Positions 44,353 through 56,094 of a DNA stretch of 64,000 nucleotides are shown here, in pieces (positions within the stretch are counted from its first letter, which is position 1; each line of letters begins with the position of its first letter). The stretch is taken from contig WFMF01000075.1 in the NCBI GenBank assembly GCA_011033025.1, forward strand, positions 310,001 to 374,000, read 5' to 3'. Under the pieces are notes generated by a model. The model had not been told where the DNA came from. It worked only from the letters and a program-made list of their open reading frames with translations, and did no database searches. A program made the position numbers and the translations under genes. The stretch comes from Beroe forskalii. Its lineage: Eukaryota > Ctenophora > Nuda > Beroida > Beroidae.

Positions 44353-46737
44353 CTGAAAAGTTTGGTATGAAAATATCAAAATATGAAACTCTAGATCATA
44401 AGTGTGTTTTAGAGCTATATTCAAATCGGATAATAATTTTCACAAATAACGAATTCATCGAAGGGAGGAAGGGGTTTCAACTGATTAGGGTACATGTCCT
44501 TATATCAAATGTAACTTCAAAACGTAGGGGGAAGGGTTTACTGTCCACCAAAGTCCAAAAATTAATAACAGTGAGAAGTCCTGATATATGCTACAAGAAA
44601 TTACAGAAATTCTAGGAGATGACATAATGCTATTTATATCACGTTATTATTCAGACCATCATGAAGTTTGATCAAGACTCCTTATCATCCAAATGAGCAA
44701 ACTGCATGGAGCCAAGTAACTTACTGCTCTCACAGTATTAAAATGTAATAATAATTTAAATTGACGCAGTACCAACAGACGCCCCCTGAAAGATAAACAA
44801 TCATCACCTATTCGTGAGCTGGGACATTTTAAAATGGATTCTACAATTTCAATGCATGATATACCACTGCAGTTGTCATCGTCAGGGCTATGTTTATAAT
44901 TCTGTGAGTATTGTATCTCTGTCTTCGGGAGACCACATCATCACCTCAACCGTTACCGGGTCCCATTCGGGGCACGCGGCACCCAGATAACATTGTTACC
45001 AAGTCGTACACGAGCCCTGGGATGTCACGTGACACGGTCACCTGGTCACCTGACCCTGTCACGTGATCCAGTGATGAGATCACGTGACAGAACGCTGGCT
45101 CAGTAGCCGGGGTAATAAGGGTGCCTTCGAGCAGAGCTGAACAGCCATGAGAGGAGGAATTTAAAGATGAAGTATGAATTTGCATGGAAGCTGGCTTTTG
45201 GCTTCAAGCTTCCTACTTCTAGACTTCACAAAATATCCAAGATATTGATTGACTGCAACAGCGAGGACTCCATTCAATCCAAATTTGTCGTTTTCCATTC
45301 CTGCGACTAATGGCTAGAGATTCCCAGCAGCTTTGACCATTTAACTTGCCGAGCACAGCATCTGGTTATACAGTTGTGCCAAGATCCGACAACATGAACT
45401 TGGAAACCCGATTTTAGGAATTACCGGAGGAAATCCCACAATCTGTGCGGCCTGAAAGTATGGCTTTAGTCAGAATGCACACATTGCATCGTGCAGGATC
45501 AGCCATCCTGTGAGAAAGCGCCGCTCTTAGGTGGGAGTGGAAGGGGAGGGGTAGTTAGCTGGTCTTGTGCATTTTACGGGGCCTCATACTGTTCAGGCAC
45601 TTAAATTACTTTATAATACCGCCTCACTTAGAGTTAGAGAGAGTATTACTATTATACGTGCTTATACGCCATAGAATGTGCCACGTTTCAAACCGTTATT
45701 CCGGGAGAGGATTTGTAGTTTGTCGTACGGCGTTGCTCAGTAGATCGTTCGAAAACTGAATCCTCTAGTGCTTATAATAGCGGTTGAGTGCTTAGCGGTT
45801 TGCCGGTTAATACACATAATAAGTGGGTTCTCTGTACTAGCAGCATTTCAGCTTCAATAAAGCCTGGCTAAGGGCTTTCAGAGGATTTTATTTTCGATTA
45901 CTACTACTATTTTAATTGCTATTATTATCATTATGTTATTAGTTAATCAAGTTATAAAGTTATACTATTACTTCAATGGGTTACGCTCGTTGCCTCTAGC
46001 AGCACATCCCAGAACTAACGCACAGTTTCATGCGATTAAAACATTTAGTATTTTAGCTTTTTAGTTGTGTTCCTGTCGCAGGAATAATTTAGTTTCGTTA
46101 AAATTTATAGAAAAATTAATGCAGATTGGTTCTCAGTAAATTAAAACGGAGCAATTTGACCATGTAGAGTGAACAATGAACATATATTGTGCCTCTAGGA
46201 ATCGAAGCTGAGGGGCTCCGTACAGGACAATGCTATTGCGACGTATGTGATTATACAGAAAAGATTTAGATTGCACACTTCCCACCACCACAACTGACAA
46301 TCTGTAACCACTGCTTATTCAAAAAACATGTTTCACCATTTCCTATTGAACCTCTAATTTGAGGACCGAACTTTTAATTCGCAACATTTAATAATTTGAG
46401 AGAGTGACCCAGCTGCATACTCATTTTAATGCACATATTCATCTGATTTTTTGAGCTGTGTCTAGAACGCACACCATTTTTAATTTTGCATAAAATAGTG
46501 TGACTATAATTTGAATTTTGCTAAGACCTTTAAATCCAATATTAATTTCGCTGGGCTGCTCATTATTTTTCATGCTGAGTGAGGGAACTTCAACTTTTGA
46601 GGCAATTGGAATTTTTTGTTTTCGTTTTTCTGAGGGAATAAAGAATTAACTTGGTTGTTTTGAGAAATTTGATATCCGTCATTCCATCTATTTATGATTG
46701 CAGATCTTAATCAAACTCATTATCTTAAACAGGGCCC
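44353..46737. other. interval between LGR exon 1 found here and the orphan GPCR
   Basis: The missing LGR 5' exons could lie here, but no minus-strand exon in the right phase with LRR-cap cysteines was recognised. 45020-45090 is rich in CACGTGA words. The GPCR promoter and 5' UTR should lie in the right part. Confidence 0.4.
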
Positions 46738-48255
46738 ATGTCAAACCTCACAAAGTTCTTCCCCCTTGAGAGCACCGACAAAGTAGTCGCAGCTTTCCTC
46801 ACCTCAACCGGTCTCTTCGGAGTTCCCGCCAACATTCTCTCCTGCTACTGCTTCTGGAGAACCCAGGTCCCCTGGCGGACCAACACCATCTACTTCAAGA
46901 CCGTCTACATGACCATAACAGTGGTGGACACCTTCATCTGCTTGTTCCAGCTGCCAGTCATCGAGAGCTTGCTGAACGGTCGACGGGGCAAGTTCTTCGG
47001 GGACACCTTCAACTGCAAGAGCTGGGTGGTCCTGTGGCGGTCCCTGATCATGACCTCGGTCTTCCTGGTGGCTCAACTGAGTGTTTCCCGCCTGGCGGTC
47101 CTCGCTAATCCCAGACTCCGGATCTCCTTCAGGTTCGTGTTCCTGCCTCCTATTGTCTTTGTGCTGGTGATGGTGGCAGTCTGCGTGACGCTCCTCCAGA
47201 ACTTCATTCAGATCGAGTACTTTCCCACCATCACTGCGTCGTGTATCTTTGTAGGCGGTGCAGGAGGGTTCAACTACACCCAAGCCTTCATGCTGCCCCT
47301 ACCCTTCCCTCAACCAGTTCTCCGAGCAGATATTATCAGCAATATCGTAGCATCTTGCTCACTCGGCTTGCCTTTCATACCCATAGCTATATCATTCGTT
47401 GCTTCAATAGTGTACCTGAACAGAGCTAAGAACTCCATCGTTCGAGCAGGCAAGAACTCGAATATCCACAGGTACGCAACTAACACCATCATATTCGTGA
47501 CCCTGATGTACCTGGTTTGTAACATTCCCACCGTGATATTCCTTGTGATCCGGGTCTACCGAACGGTCAGACTGATGGGGCAGTCGAGCATGACCCTCCA
47601 CGAGATCCACAGGGCGATAAACCCTACCTCTATCGACAAGTTCTACTTCAGGATGCTGGTGGAGGTGGGCAGTGTTGCCGTGAACAGCTCCCTTAACCCC
47701 GTCATATACCTCTGGAGAATAAGGTCCTTCAGAGAGGTTATTTTCGGGAAGGATAGGTCACTCGATGATAAGACTTTGCCCGATATTTCTCTTAGTCCTG
47801 CGGGGATGACAGCCATAAACCCCTCCACACTCAGCTCCAATTATGTGTCCCTTACACAAGTCCTTTCCAGGGAAGCTCAATTAATTAATGGAGAAGGACT
47901 TACGATCAGAAACATTAACACCTGTGATAAGGGGATTGATTGTGAAGACTCGATGGAGGAAGTATCAGCAGAGTGTCTTGATAAGACAGACCTTGAGAAG
48001 GAGGAGGAGATATTCAGTCCTCCGACCGAGTGGAGAGACAGTACGGACTCCCAACTCATGACCTTCAGACCACCAGTGGGGTGGAATGACGGGAACTGCA
48101 GTATGGACACGGCTGAAGTGGAGGCTGGGCAAGCCAAAATATGGGACACATTCGTGGCGTGCGTTGCCATGACGGACCAGCCAGATCGCCGACCTGTCTA
48201 CTTCAGGACTCGCAAGATCAGCAATCTGCGGTCAATAAGGTCCAATTCTGTATAA
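46738..48255 (+). CDS. orphan class A (rhodopsin-like) GPCR, intronless coding region
   Basis: 505 residues from ATG to TAA. TM1 about 16-40 (ANILS), TM2 about 54-78 with Asp64, TM3 about 97-121, TM4 about 133-155, TM5 about 196-226, TM6 about 247-272 (CNIP), TM7 about 303-326 with NPVIY at 320-324. Cys93 and Cys169 can form the TM3-ECL2 disulfide. NLT at 3-5 is a glycosylation site. The E/DRY position reads SRL (117-119). The last 175 residues form a long acidic tail. The overall pattern resembles the invertebrate peptide- or orphan-receptor radiation; I cannot assign a ligand. Codon use is GC-rich like the LGR exons, so it is a resident gene. Possible 5' UTR acceptors lie at 46697-46704 and near 46733. 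Confidence 0.93.
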   Translation: MSNLTKFFPLESTDKVVAAFLTSTGLFGVPANILSCYCFWRTQVPWRTNTIYFKTVYMTITVVDTFICLFQLPVIESLLNGRRGKFFGDTFNCKSWVVLWRSLIMTSVFLVAQLSVSRLAVLANPRLRISFRFVFLPPIVFVLVMVAVCVTLLQNFIQIEYFPTITASCIFVGGAGGFNYTQAFMLPLPFPQPVLRADIISNIVASCSLGLPFIPIAISFVASIVYLNRAKNSIVRAGKNSNIHRYATNTIIFVTLMYLVCNIPTVIFLVIRVYRTVRLMGQSSMTLHEIHRAINPTSIDKFYFRMLVEVGSVAVNSSLNPVIYLWRIRSFREVIFGKDRSLDDKTLPDISLSPAGMTAINPSTLSSNYVSLTQVLSREAQLINGEGLTIRNINTCDKGIDCEDSMEEVSAECLDKTDLEKEEEIFSPPTEWRDSTDSQLMTFRPPVGWNDGNCSMDTAEVEAGQAKIWDTFVACVAMTDQPDRRPVYFRTRKISNLRSIRSNSV

Positions 48256-48458
48256 GGAAGTGATGGAGAGGGTCAGTGTGTACTTGAAAAGGATTTTTTA
48301 CTCTTCTCATCCTTATCACATTTTCTTCTTGATTATTCAAGAGAAAAGGAGAAAATTTGATTTTTTATAAGTTGTTGTTTAAATTTTATGTGATGGAATT
48401 ATGTCCGCTGAGCTGCGATAAACAAACCGTGTGCACTTATTTTATATCCACTATTGAA

Positions 48459-48464
48459 AATAAA
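48459..48464 (+). terminator. AATAAA polyadenylation signal of the orphan GPCR
   Basis: AATAAA about 200 bp after the stop codon, in an AT-rich 3' region. It is the first canonical signal downstream on this strand. Confidence 0.6.
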
Positions 48465-49140
48465 GGGTTTATCGTCCGGAGTGTATGCATCAATCATTAC
48501 AATTGATACTGGGGCGGAAATTCGGCCGCGGAATGCCGAATTCTTAATTGAAACGATTGTTAATTGACACGGTCAATATACACTATTTAACCATGATAAA
48601 ATGGACCAAAACCACAAGATTTTGTCGGTGTGTTCTTCAGGAGCATAATTGAATTTGTCTTTGTTTATAATCATTATTTTCTGCTATCTAACACATTTCA
48701 AGTTGACAGAATAACTGGTTACATATTCTTGAGAATATTTTATTTCTTTCGCAGCTGCTCAACTGAGAATATTATGCGTGATTTTAAGCTGGTCTCTTCG
48801 AGCACAAGCTGTGCACATCATTTAAAATTTAATTGATTTCTAAAACTAGATTTCTACGTTTTATTATCATTGAACACATTATCAGAGAAAAAACTGCCTT
48901 TCAATTTTCATAAGTTTCGCTAGAAAAGTTTTCACAATTTCAACCTTACCGATTAATTGGTAATTCGACTAGCAAACCTACCAATAATCTGAATATCATC
49001 AGCTGGTGCAGATTATCATAAGCTGTTGGAAATATCAAAGACTATACCTAATTTGAACATTAAACTCAAACTTCGATGATGTAACCCTATCGTCATTCAC
49101 TAAAAGAGTTTAAGTAAAACTAGTTAACTACACCAAAGGA
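48465..49140. other. AT-rich spacer
   Basis: No gene, array or RNA gene recognised. Confidence 0.5.
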
Positions 49141-49169
49141 TGAATATAAAAAAAAAATATGTTATTGGC

Positions 49170-49420
49170 TATTCCCGCCCTGGCCAGGGCGGTAACCCCC
49201 CGCGGTAATAAAAAAGACTGGCCAGGGGTATAAGTTAGAGATTTGAGTGTCACAGGGTGATAGTAGTATAATAAGATTAATAAGATTAATAATTCCCGCC
49301 CTGGCCAGGGCGGTAACCCCCCGCGGTAAAAAGAAAACTGGCCAGGGGTATAAGTTAGAGATTTGAGTGTCACATGGTGATATAATTCCCGCCCTGGCCA
49401 GGGCGGTAACCCCCTGCATA
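49170..49420. repeat. left-end tandem repeat with CTGGCCAG palindromes
   Basis: Units of about 120, 75 and a partial copy, each with GCCCTGGCCAGGGC and CCCCGCGG. The minus-strand ORFs across it are repeat artefacts. Confidence 0.85.
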
Positions 49421-51374
49421 TCAGAAAAATAAAAGAAATAGAGAGTCGGGACCTATCTAGAACGATTCGCCGTAAAATTTTAGGTCTAGAACAACCGTTC
49501 TTATAGATACGCGTATACTTAAATCGCACGCTACAGTAACGTAACTGGCCAGGGCTATATATGAGAGAATTCGGTGTCACAGGAGTTTAATAATAATAAT
49601 AATAATAAGATAATTTGGGACCCAATTTAAATCGATGAGATCTCAAGTTCTACAAATGGTAGAGACATGATCGAGGTCACGTTTTGTAGATATAAGATGG
49701 GAAAATGCATTAGGCTATAAAAGAAGTTCTGGTGACGTCATTATGACGTCATTATGACGTCATCAACTTAGCGAAATTTTACTGCTTTTTAGCGAAAATA
49801 GGTCGTTTTCGAGCGCATTTTTCACCAAGAAGGAAAGGAGATAGCTTCTTGATTTTTCCAAATAGGAGTTAGCAAATTTAAAGAGCTTTCAGAAAATCAT
49901 ATGGACTATTGGTCTATCTCGATTTTTCATCGAGATCTACGCGATTTTCTAAGGTGCGGTAAACAATCGATGTCGAAAATTTAGGACAAAAGTTAAATGA
50001 GTGCAATGTCAAGAACTGCGACTTATCTTGAAATGAGACCGGTCAAAATATGTTGTACTAAGGCAGAATTTACTTATAGGCTATATTGGAAGTTGCTTTG
50101 AGCCTATTTGGGTGCTGTGATGACGTCATCAAAATCGCGTAAAACCACTAAAATAGCATATTTTGTGATAAAACGCTATTTTGCGCTACTTTGAACATCT
50201 CTAACTCAGAGAGTTTTCATCGGAATATGTTTTACCTCGATATTTTGCTTTCAGACCTCGAGATTTAGCTATAAAACGAGTTTCAAGGTGATCGGTCGAA
50301 ATATGTCGTCATGCGAAGCCTCTAAAAAATTGAGCCGCAAAATGGTTGAAATTACGTTAATGATGAAAATTGTACTTTAGCCTTATTCTGTGATACGATG
50401 ACGAACTAATGATGGTTTCCTCATGTCTTCAGTGACTAAATGTGGGAAATATACGATGAAATAGTGAATTGCTAATAAGGCGTACCGCAAATCGTTTGGA
50501 TTAAGTTACTGATGCCGTTGGAATTAAGTCGCTATCATACTTACATTTTGAGTTATAGGCGATAATCACTTTAATTGGCCAATTAACTAATTAAGCGGTT
50601 GGCAACCGGTACTTAAATTAAACAAATTAATCGTAGTTTCGACGTAAGTTAATGTCTTACCGTTGGAATTAAGACGTTATCATTTTTACTTTTGAGATAC
50701 GATAATTACTTTATTATTGAATTTACCAATTAAGGAATTGTCATTTTAAAATTTCATATAGCCTATTTTTATTCTGGTTTCATATGCCGTTGAGATTATA
50801 CTTGTATCTTTTATAGTTCTTGAGAACACTCAAACACAATTTTTATCATCGAGTCGGGTCGTAGTCCATCTTCTAATTTTTGATAAAATAGCGTTTTTTG
50901 ATAATTTATTGTGAGAAAACGACGCGGTCGATTTTCATGAAATTTTCAGGTTTGTTATTCGTGTGGACAACTATGTCTGTTGCAACGACAAACGGATCAA
51001 ATTAACAGGTTGAAAACGCGACTCGAAAATCGCGATTTTGCGCAATTCGTATTTTTATATAATAGGCGCTGGCAAACGTATTTTCAATACTTGAAAACGG
51101 TTCCGCTACCTTTAGCACTTCATGCTGGTACTACTGGCTTGTTAGGAGTGTCTGCCAGCCTCGGCCCTGGGCCGGGACTGCTGGCCTGTTGCCGCCTCGG
51201 CCCAGGACCGAGGCATTGCCCACTTCGGGCATTAACAGGCATCTGGCCCTTCCGGGCCGGGGATGCTGACTCGAGCTGCTCTCTGGCCCTTCGGGCCGAG
51301 GGCATCTGCCCTTCGGGCAGATGCCCTCGGGTTTTTTTTCCGTGGCTGCGGGCGCTTGCCAGCGCCCTGATTAT

Positions 51375-51633
51375 ATATTTTTCCAAAAACCAAAAAGGAT
51401 TTGGTTGTTCTGGGCGCGGCGTTTTTCTGAAAAACCAATGATATAATAAAAACGCGACGGTTTAAACGGCTGCACCGTCACTTCAAGTGCTCAGCTTTGT
51501 TTTAAAGCAACAAAAAGCACTTCGAAGTGACGTTGCGGCCGTTTAAACCGTCGCGTTTTTATTATATCATTGGTTTTTCAGAAAAACGCCGCGCCCAGAA
51601 CAACCAAATCCTTTTTGGTTTTTGGAAAAAATA
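51375..51633. repeat. palindrome 1 (259 bp)
   Basis: Arms start TTCCAAAAACCAAAAAGGAT and are nearly perfect to the centre (CACTTCAAGTGCTC...GCACTTCGAAGTG). Confidence 0.9.
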
Positions 51634-52502
51634 TCACCTTTTTCAGTGCTAATTTGAAGCACTCAAACTCCAATGAATGCTAAATATAGGTTTGCAAATT
51701 CGAAGAAAGCAACTGTTGTAACGTATGTGAATTATTGATTACTGCATACCACTGATGACGTCATTGATACGTCATAATATCGTAGCAACCACATGAGACC
51801 AATTTTACAGCACACTTGGGACTATGACCGACAACATAACTAAAGATGAAGTCCAGGGAAGGCCCCGTTCTTTTTCCACCAGCTTCAGCGTTTTTGTGAC
51901 GTCAAATCACTTGTACAAAATTCGCGTTACCTAGCATTACTGATGACGTCATAATTACGTCATAAAATTAGATAAGCTATCTGAGACCCATTCAATAACA
52001 CAATTGGGACTATTACCGACAACATATCCAAAGATGAAGTTCTTGGGTGATCCCGTTTTCTCTCCACTGGCACTAGCTGCACCGTTTTTGCCATTTTTTG
52101 GAATTTTTTCGTGTCAAAGTGCTTCGAACAATCGCAAATATCTCAATGATGCCGTAGAGTCCGGAACTTTTGACCACATCTTTGAAAGTACATCAAATTT
52201 CCTTTCTGCGCTAACAGGAGCATTTTTTCTATCTCGAAAGCTTCAAACCGAAAAATTGCGTTGAAAAACGCCTATTTTGGGAAAATCGACATTTGAAATT
52301 CTTGGTTTTGTGACGTCATTATGACGTCATTATGGTGACGTAAAATAGTTTTCAAGGTCAGTATTAGCAAGTTCTATCTTCCTTCTTTTCAACGCTGGGT
52401 CGATGAGCTCTGTATCTTGCATGGTTCTCGAGATATCGCCGTTTAAAGAGGGTATACTTTTCGCCTAAAAATGTTCTCTATTTGTATGTAGGTACCTATA
52501 TA

Positions 52503-52793
52503 TATATTTTTTCCCAAAACCAAAAAGGATTTGGTTGTGATGGTCCGCGGCGGTTTTAAGGCGTTCTTTACTGTAAAACCCATGATATGAGAAAGAACGC
52601 GACGGTTAAAACTGCTGCAACGTCACTTATAAAACATACAGCATTCACGTAACTTTAATGCATCAAAAAAGTGCCGTTGCGGCAGTTTTAACCGTCGCGT
52701 TCTTTCTCATATCATGGGTTTTACAGTAAAGAACGCCTTAAAACCGCCGCGGACCATCACAACCAAATCCTTTTTGGTTTTGGGAAAAAATAT
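52503..52793. repeat. palindrome 2 (291 bp)
   Basis: Arms start TTCCCAAAACCAAAAAGGAT; includes GGTCCGCGGCGGTTTTAAGG and its complement. The loop contains ACATACAGCATTCACGTAAC. Confidence 0.92.
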
Positions 52794-53697
52794 CACCCTT
52801 TTTCTGTGCCGTGATATTGAAATTTGGCGTCAAATCACGCGTAAAAATTCGCGTTACCTAGCATTACTGATGACGTCACAATTACGTCATAAAACTAGAT
52901 GAGCTATCTGAGACCCATTCATTTACACAGTTGGGACTATGACCGACAACATATCCAAAGATGAAGTTCTGGGGTGGTCCTGTTCTCTCCACAAGCTTCA
53001 CAAGTTTTGCCAGTTTTTGGAATTTTTTCGTGTCAATGTGCTTCGAACAATTGCAAATATCTCAATGATGCCGTAGAGCCCGGAACTTTTTGACCACATC
53101 TTTGGAAAGTACATTAAATTTCCTTTCTGCGCTAACAGGAGCATTTTTTTCTATCTCGAAAGCTTCATACCGAAAATTGCGTTGAAAACGCCTATTTTTG
53201 GGAAAATTGACATTTGAAATTCTTAGTTTTGTGACGTCATTATGACGTCATTATCATGACGTAAAATAGTTTTAAGGTCACTAACTGCAAGTTCTATCTT
53301 TCTACTTTACAACGCTGGGTCGATGAGCTCTGTATCTTTTATGGTTCCCGAGATATCGCCGTTTAAATAGGGTATACTTCTCGCACTGAAGCGTCATCTC
53401 TCGTATATGTATATACCTCTATATGTATATATATATGTATGTATATATATGGTCGTAACCCAATTTAACAAGAACACCCTCGATTTTGGCAATATTCAAG
53501 TTGTAATAACTCGGTCATTTTTCATCCGATTGACCTGAAATTTTGACAGTTGCACCTTTTGACCTCTAAACATGTGATGTTCAAATTTAAGTGCGATTTC
53601 GGCAACGGAACTTGCTCAAATTTCAACGTGAAATATGGTGAATCCATGAAAACATATAGTTGGGGCTGGCAAGCAAAGTTAAGAAAACTCACTCCCG

Positions 53698-53883
53698 ATG
53701 CTCGGAGGCTCGTGTACTGTTAGAATAGCCGTCCAATGCTCGCCCTCGGACCCTTCGGGTCCTCGGGCTCGCGGCTCGGGCCTTCGGCCCTCGCACTGTT
53801 TGGACCGCCGTTCAATGCTCGCCCTCGGGCCCTTCGGGCCCTCGGGCTCGCAAACCGCCGCGGGGGGCTTGCCAGCCCCCTGA
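53698..53883. repeat. UUCG-loop hairpin array 1
   Basis: Serial hairpins GGACCCTTCGGGTCC, GGGCCTTCGGCCC and GGGCCCTTCGGGCCC, each closing on C(TTCG)G. Confidence 0.85.
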
Positions 53884-53893
53884 TATACCTATG

Positions 53894-54177
53894 TATTTTC
53901 CCAAAACCAAAAAGGATTTGGTTGTGATGGTCCGCGGCGGTTTTAAGGCGTTCTTTGCTGTAAAACCCATGATATGAGAAAGAACGCGACGGTTAAAACT
54001 GCTGCAACGTCACTTATAAAACATACAGCATTCACGTAACTTTGATGCATCAAAAAGTGCCGTTGCGGCAGTTTTAACCGTCGCGTTCTTTCTCATATCA
54101 TGGGTTTTACAGCAAAGAACGCCTTAAAACCGCCGCGGACCATCACAACCAAATCCTTTTTGGTTTTGGGAAAAATA
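53894..54177. repeat. palindrome 3 (284 bp)
   Basis: Same family as palindrome 2. It differs at an A/T pair changed to G/C in both arms (TTTGCTG / CAGCAAA versus TTTACTG / CAGTAAA). Confidence 0.92.
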
Positions 54178-55079
54178 TCACCCTTTTCTGTGCCGTGATA
54201 TTGAAATTTGGCGTCAAATCACGCGTAAAAATTCGTGTTACCTAGCATTACTGATGACGTCACAATTACGTCATAAAATTAGATGAGCTATCTGAGACCC
54301 ATTCATTTACACAGTTGGGACTATGACCGACAACATATCCAAAGATGAAGTTCTGGGGTGGTCCCGTTCTCTCTCCACTAGCTTCACAAGATTTGCCAAT
54401 TTTTGGAATTTTTTTCGTGTCAAAGTGCTTCGAACAATCGCAAATATCTCAATGATGCCGTAGAGCCCGGAACTTTTTGACCACATCTTTGGAAAGTACA
54501 TTAAATTTCCTTTCTGCGCTAACAGGAGCATTTTTTTATATCTCGAAAGCTTCATACCGAAAAATTGCGTTGAAAAACGCCTATTTTTGGGAAAATTGAC
54601 ATTTGAAATTCTTCGTTTTGTGACGTCATTATGACGTCATTATCATGACGTAAAATAGTTTTTAAGGTCACTAACTGCAAGTTCTATCTTTCTACTTTAC
54701 AACGCTGGGTCGATGAGCTCTGTGTATCTTTTATGGTTCCCGAGATATCGCCGTTTAAATAGGGTATACTTCTCGCACTAAAGCGTCATCTCTCGTATAT
54801 GTATATACCTCTATATGTATGTATGTATATATATGGTCGTAACCCAATTTAACAAGAACACCCTCGATTTTGGCAATATTCAAGTTGTAATAACTCGGTC
54901 ATTTTTCATCCGATTGACCTGAAATTTTGACAGTTGCACCTTTGACCCCTAAACATGTGATGTTCAAATTTTAGTGCGATTTCGGCAACGGGAACTTGCT
55001 CAAATTTCAACGTGAAATATGGTGAATCCATGAAAACATATAGTTGGGGGCTGGCAAGCAAAGTTAAGAAAACTCACTC

Positions 55080-55340
55080 CCGATGCTCGGAGGCTCGTGT
55101 ACTGTTAGAATAGCCGTCCAATGCTCGCCCTCGGACCCTTCGGGTCCTCGGGCTCGCGCTCGGGCCTTCGGCCCTCGCACTGTTAGGTCCGCCGTCCAAT
55201 GCTCGCCCTCGGACCCTTCGGGTCCTCCAGGCTCGCAGCTCAGGCCTTCGGCCCGCACTGTTTGGACTGCCGTTCAATGCTCGCCCTCGGGCCCTTCGGG
55301 CCCTCGGGCTCGCAAACCGCCGCGGGGGGCTTGCCAGCCC
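55080..55340. repeat. UUCG-loop hairpin array 2
   Basis: Expanded relative of array 1, at the same place in the next 1.4-kb unit, with two more hairpins. Confidence 0.85.
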
Positions 55341-55599
55341 CCTGATATATATATGGTCGTAACCCATTTTAACAAGAACACCCTCGATTTTGGCAATATT
55401 CAAGTTGTAATAACTCGGCCATTTTTAATTCAATCGATCTGAAATTTTGACAGTTGCACCTTTGACCTCTAAACATGCGATATTCAAATTTTGGTGCGAT
55501 TTCGGCAACGGGAACTTACTCAAATTTTTACGTGAAATATGGCCAATCCATGAAAACATATAGTTGGGGGCTGGCAAGCAAAGTTGCGAAAACTTGTCC

Positions 55600-55945
55600 T
55601 CATGCCCTTCGGACACTCAGCTGCAACGGACTCGCCTCCGAGGGCCCTTCGGGCCCTCGGAGGCTCGCTTAACTTTTGGACTGCCGTATTACGAGCTCGC
55701 CCTCGGACCCTTCGGGTCCTCGGGCTCGCGCTCGGGCCTTCGGCCCGAGCAAAGGTGGGCGCCGTAACGACTCACCCTCGGCCTTCAAGGGCCTCGGTGT
55801 ACACTCAGGCCTTCGGCCCGAGCAAAGTTGTGACGCCGTAACGAGCTCACCCTCGGCCCCTTCGGGGCCTCGGGTGAGCGCTCGGGCCTTCGGCCCGAGC
55901 AAGGTTGGTTCTCCGAAAAAACGCCGCGGGGGCTTGCCAGCCCCC
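55600..55945. repeat. UUCG-loop hairpin array 3
   Basis: Hairpins GAGGGCCCTTCGGGCCCTC, GGACCCTTCGGGTCC, CTCGGGCCTTCGGCCCGAG (three times) and GGCCCCTTCGGGGCC, followed by the right-end inverted repeat. Confidence 0.85.
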
Positions 55946-56094
55946 TGATTATATCACCCTGTGACACTCAAATCTCTAACTTATACCCCTGGCCAGTTTT
56001 TTTTTATTCCGCGGGGGGTTACCTCCCTGGCCAGGGAGGGATGTAGCCCTGCCAAAACTACATAAATGAGCACCTCCTATCAGGAAAGGTGCCA

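Larger units (their letters stand above)
52503..55345. repeat. higher-order tandem repeat, unit about 1.4 kb, two copies
   Basis: Unit: palindrome, TATCACCC, GATGACGTCACAATTACGTC, ATGACCGACAACATATCCAA, TGACGTCATTATGACGTCAT, TATATA tract, ATGGTCGTAACCCAATTTAA, then a hairpin array. 52503-53893 and 53894-55345 are close copies; 51375-52502 is a diverged relative; 55354-55945 repeats the last third. Confidence 0.85.
49150..56050. mobile_element. large composite repeat bounded by inverted ends (about 6.9 kb)
   Basis: The left end has three tandem copies of GCCCTGGCCAGGGCGGTAAC, TGGCCAGGGGTATAAGTTAG and AGATTTGAGTGTCAC (49170-49420). The right end (55944-56040) carries the same words inverted. 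Between them lie palindromes, TGACGTCA words and hairpin arrays. No transposase or other protein ORF was recognised. Confidence 0.65.

Noticed and set aside
44701..44795. Possible upstream LGR exon with gtaagt donor at about 44716
   Set aside because: The required frame contains stops.
44946..45185. 79-codon minus ORF considered as the LGR N-cap (DIPGLVYDLVTMLSGCRVPRM)
   Set aside because: LRR spacing does not fit, it has too few cysteines, and none of its GT donors is in phase 2 as the exon at 44352 needs.
45424..45453. 27-nt minus segment between a good acceptor and gtaatt near the LGR 5' side
   Set aside because: In the needed phase it reads PHRLWDFLR, which does not continue an LRR; too short to support.
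46804..48170. Several antisense ORFs opposite the orphan GPCR
   Set aside because: Shadows of the GC-rich coding strand; low-complexity translations with no domains.
49128..49580. 150-codon minus ORF GGVTALARAGI...
   Set aside because: Translation of the CTGGCCAGGGCGG tandem repeat.
53698..55948. Pro/Ser/Gly/Arg ORFs such as LGPFGPSGS
   Set aside because: Translations of the UUCG hairpin arrays in all frames.
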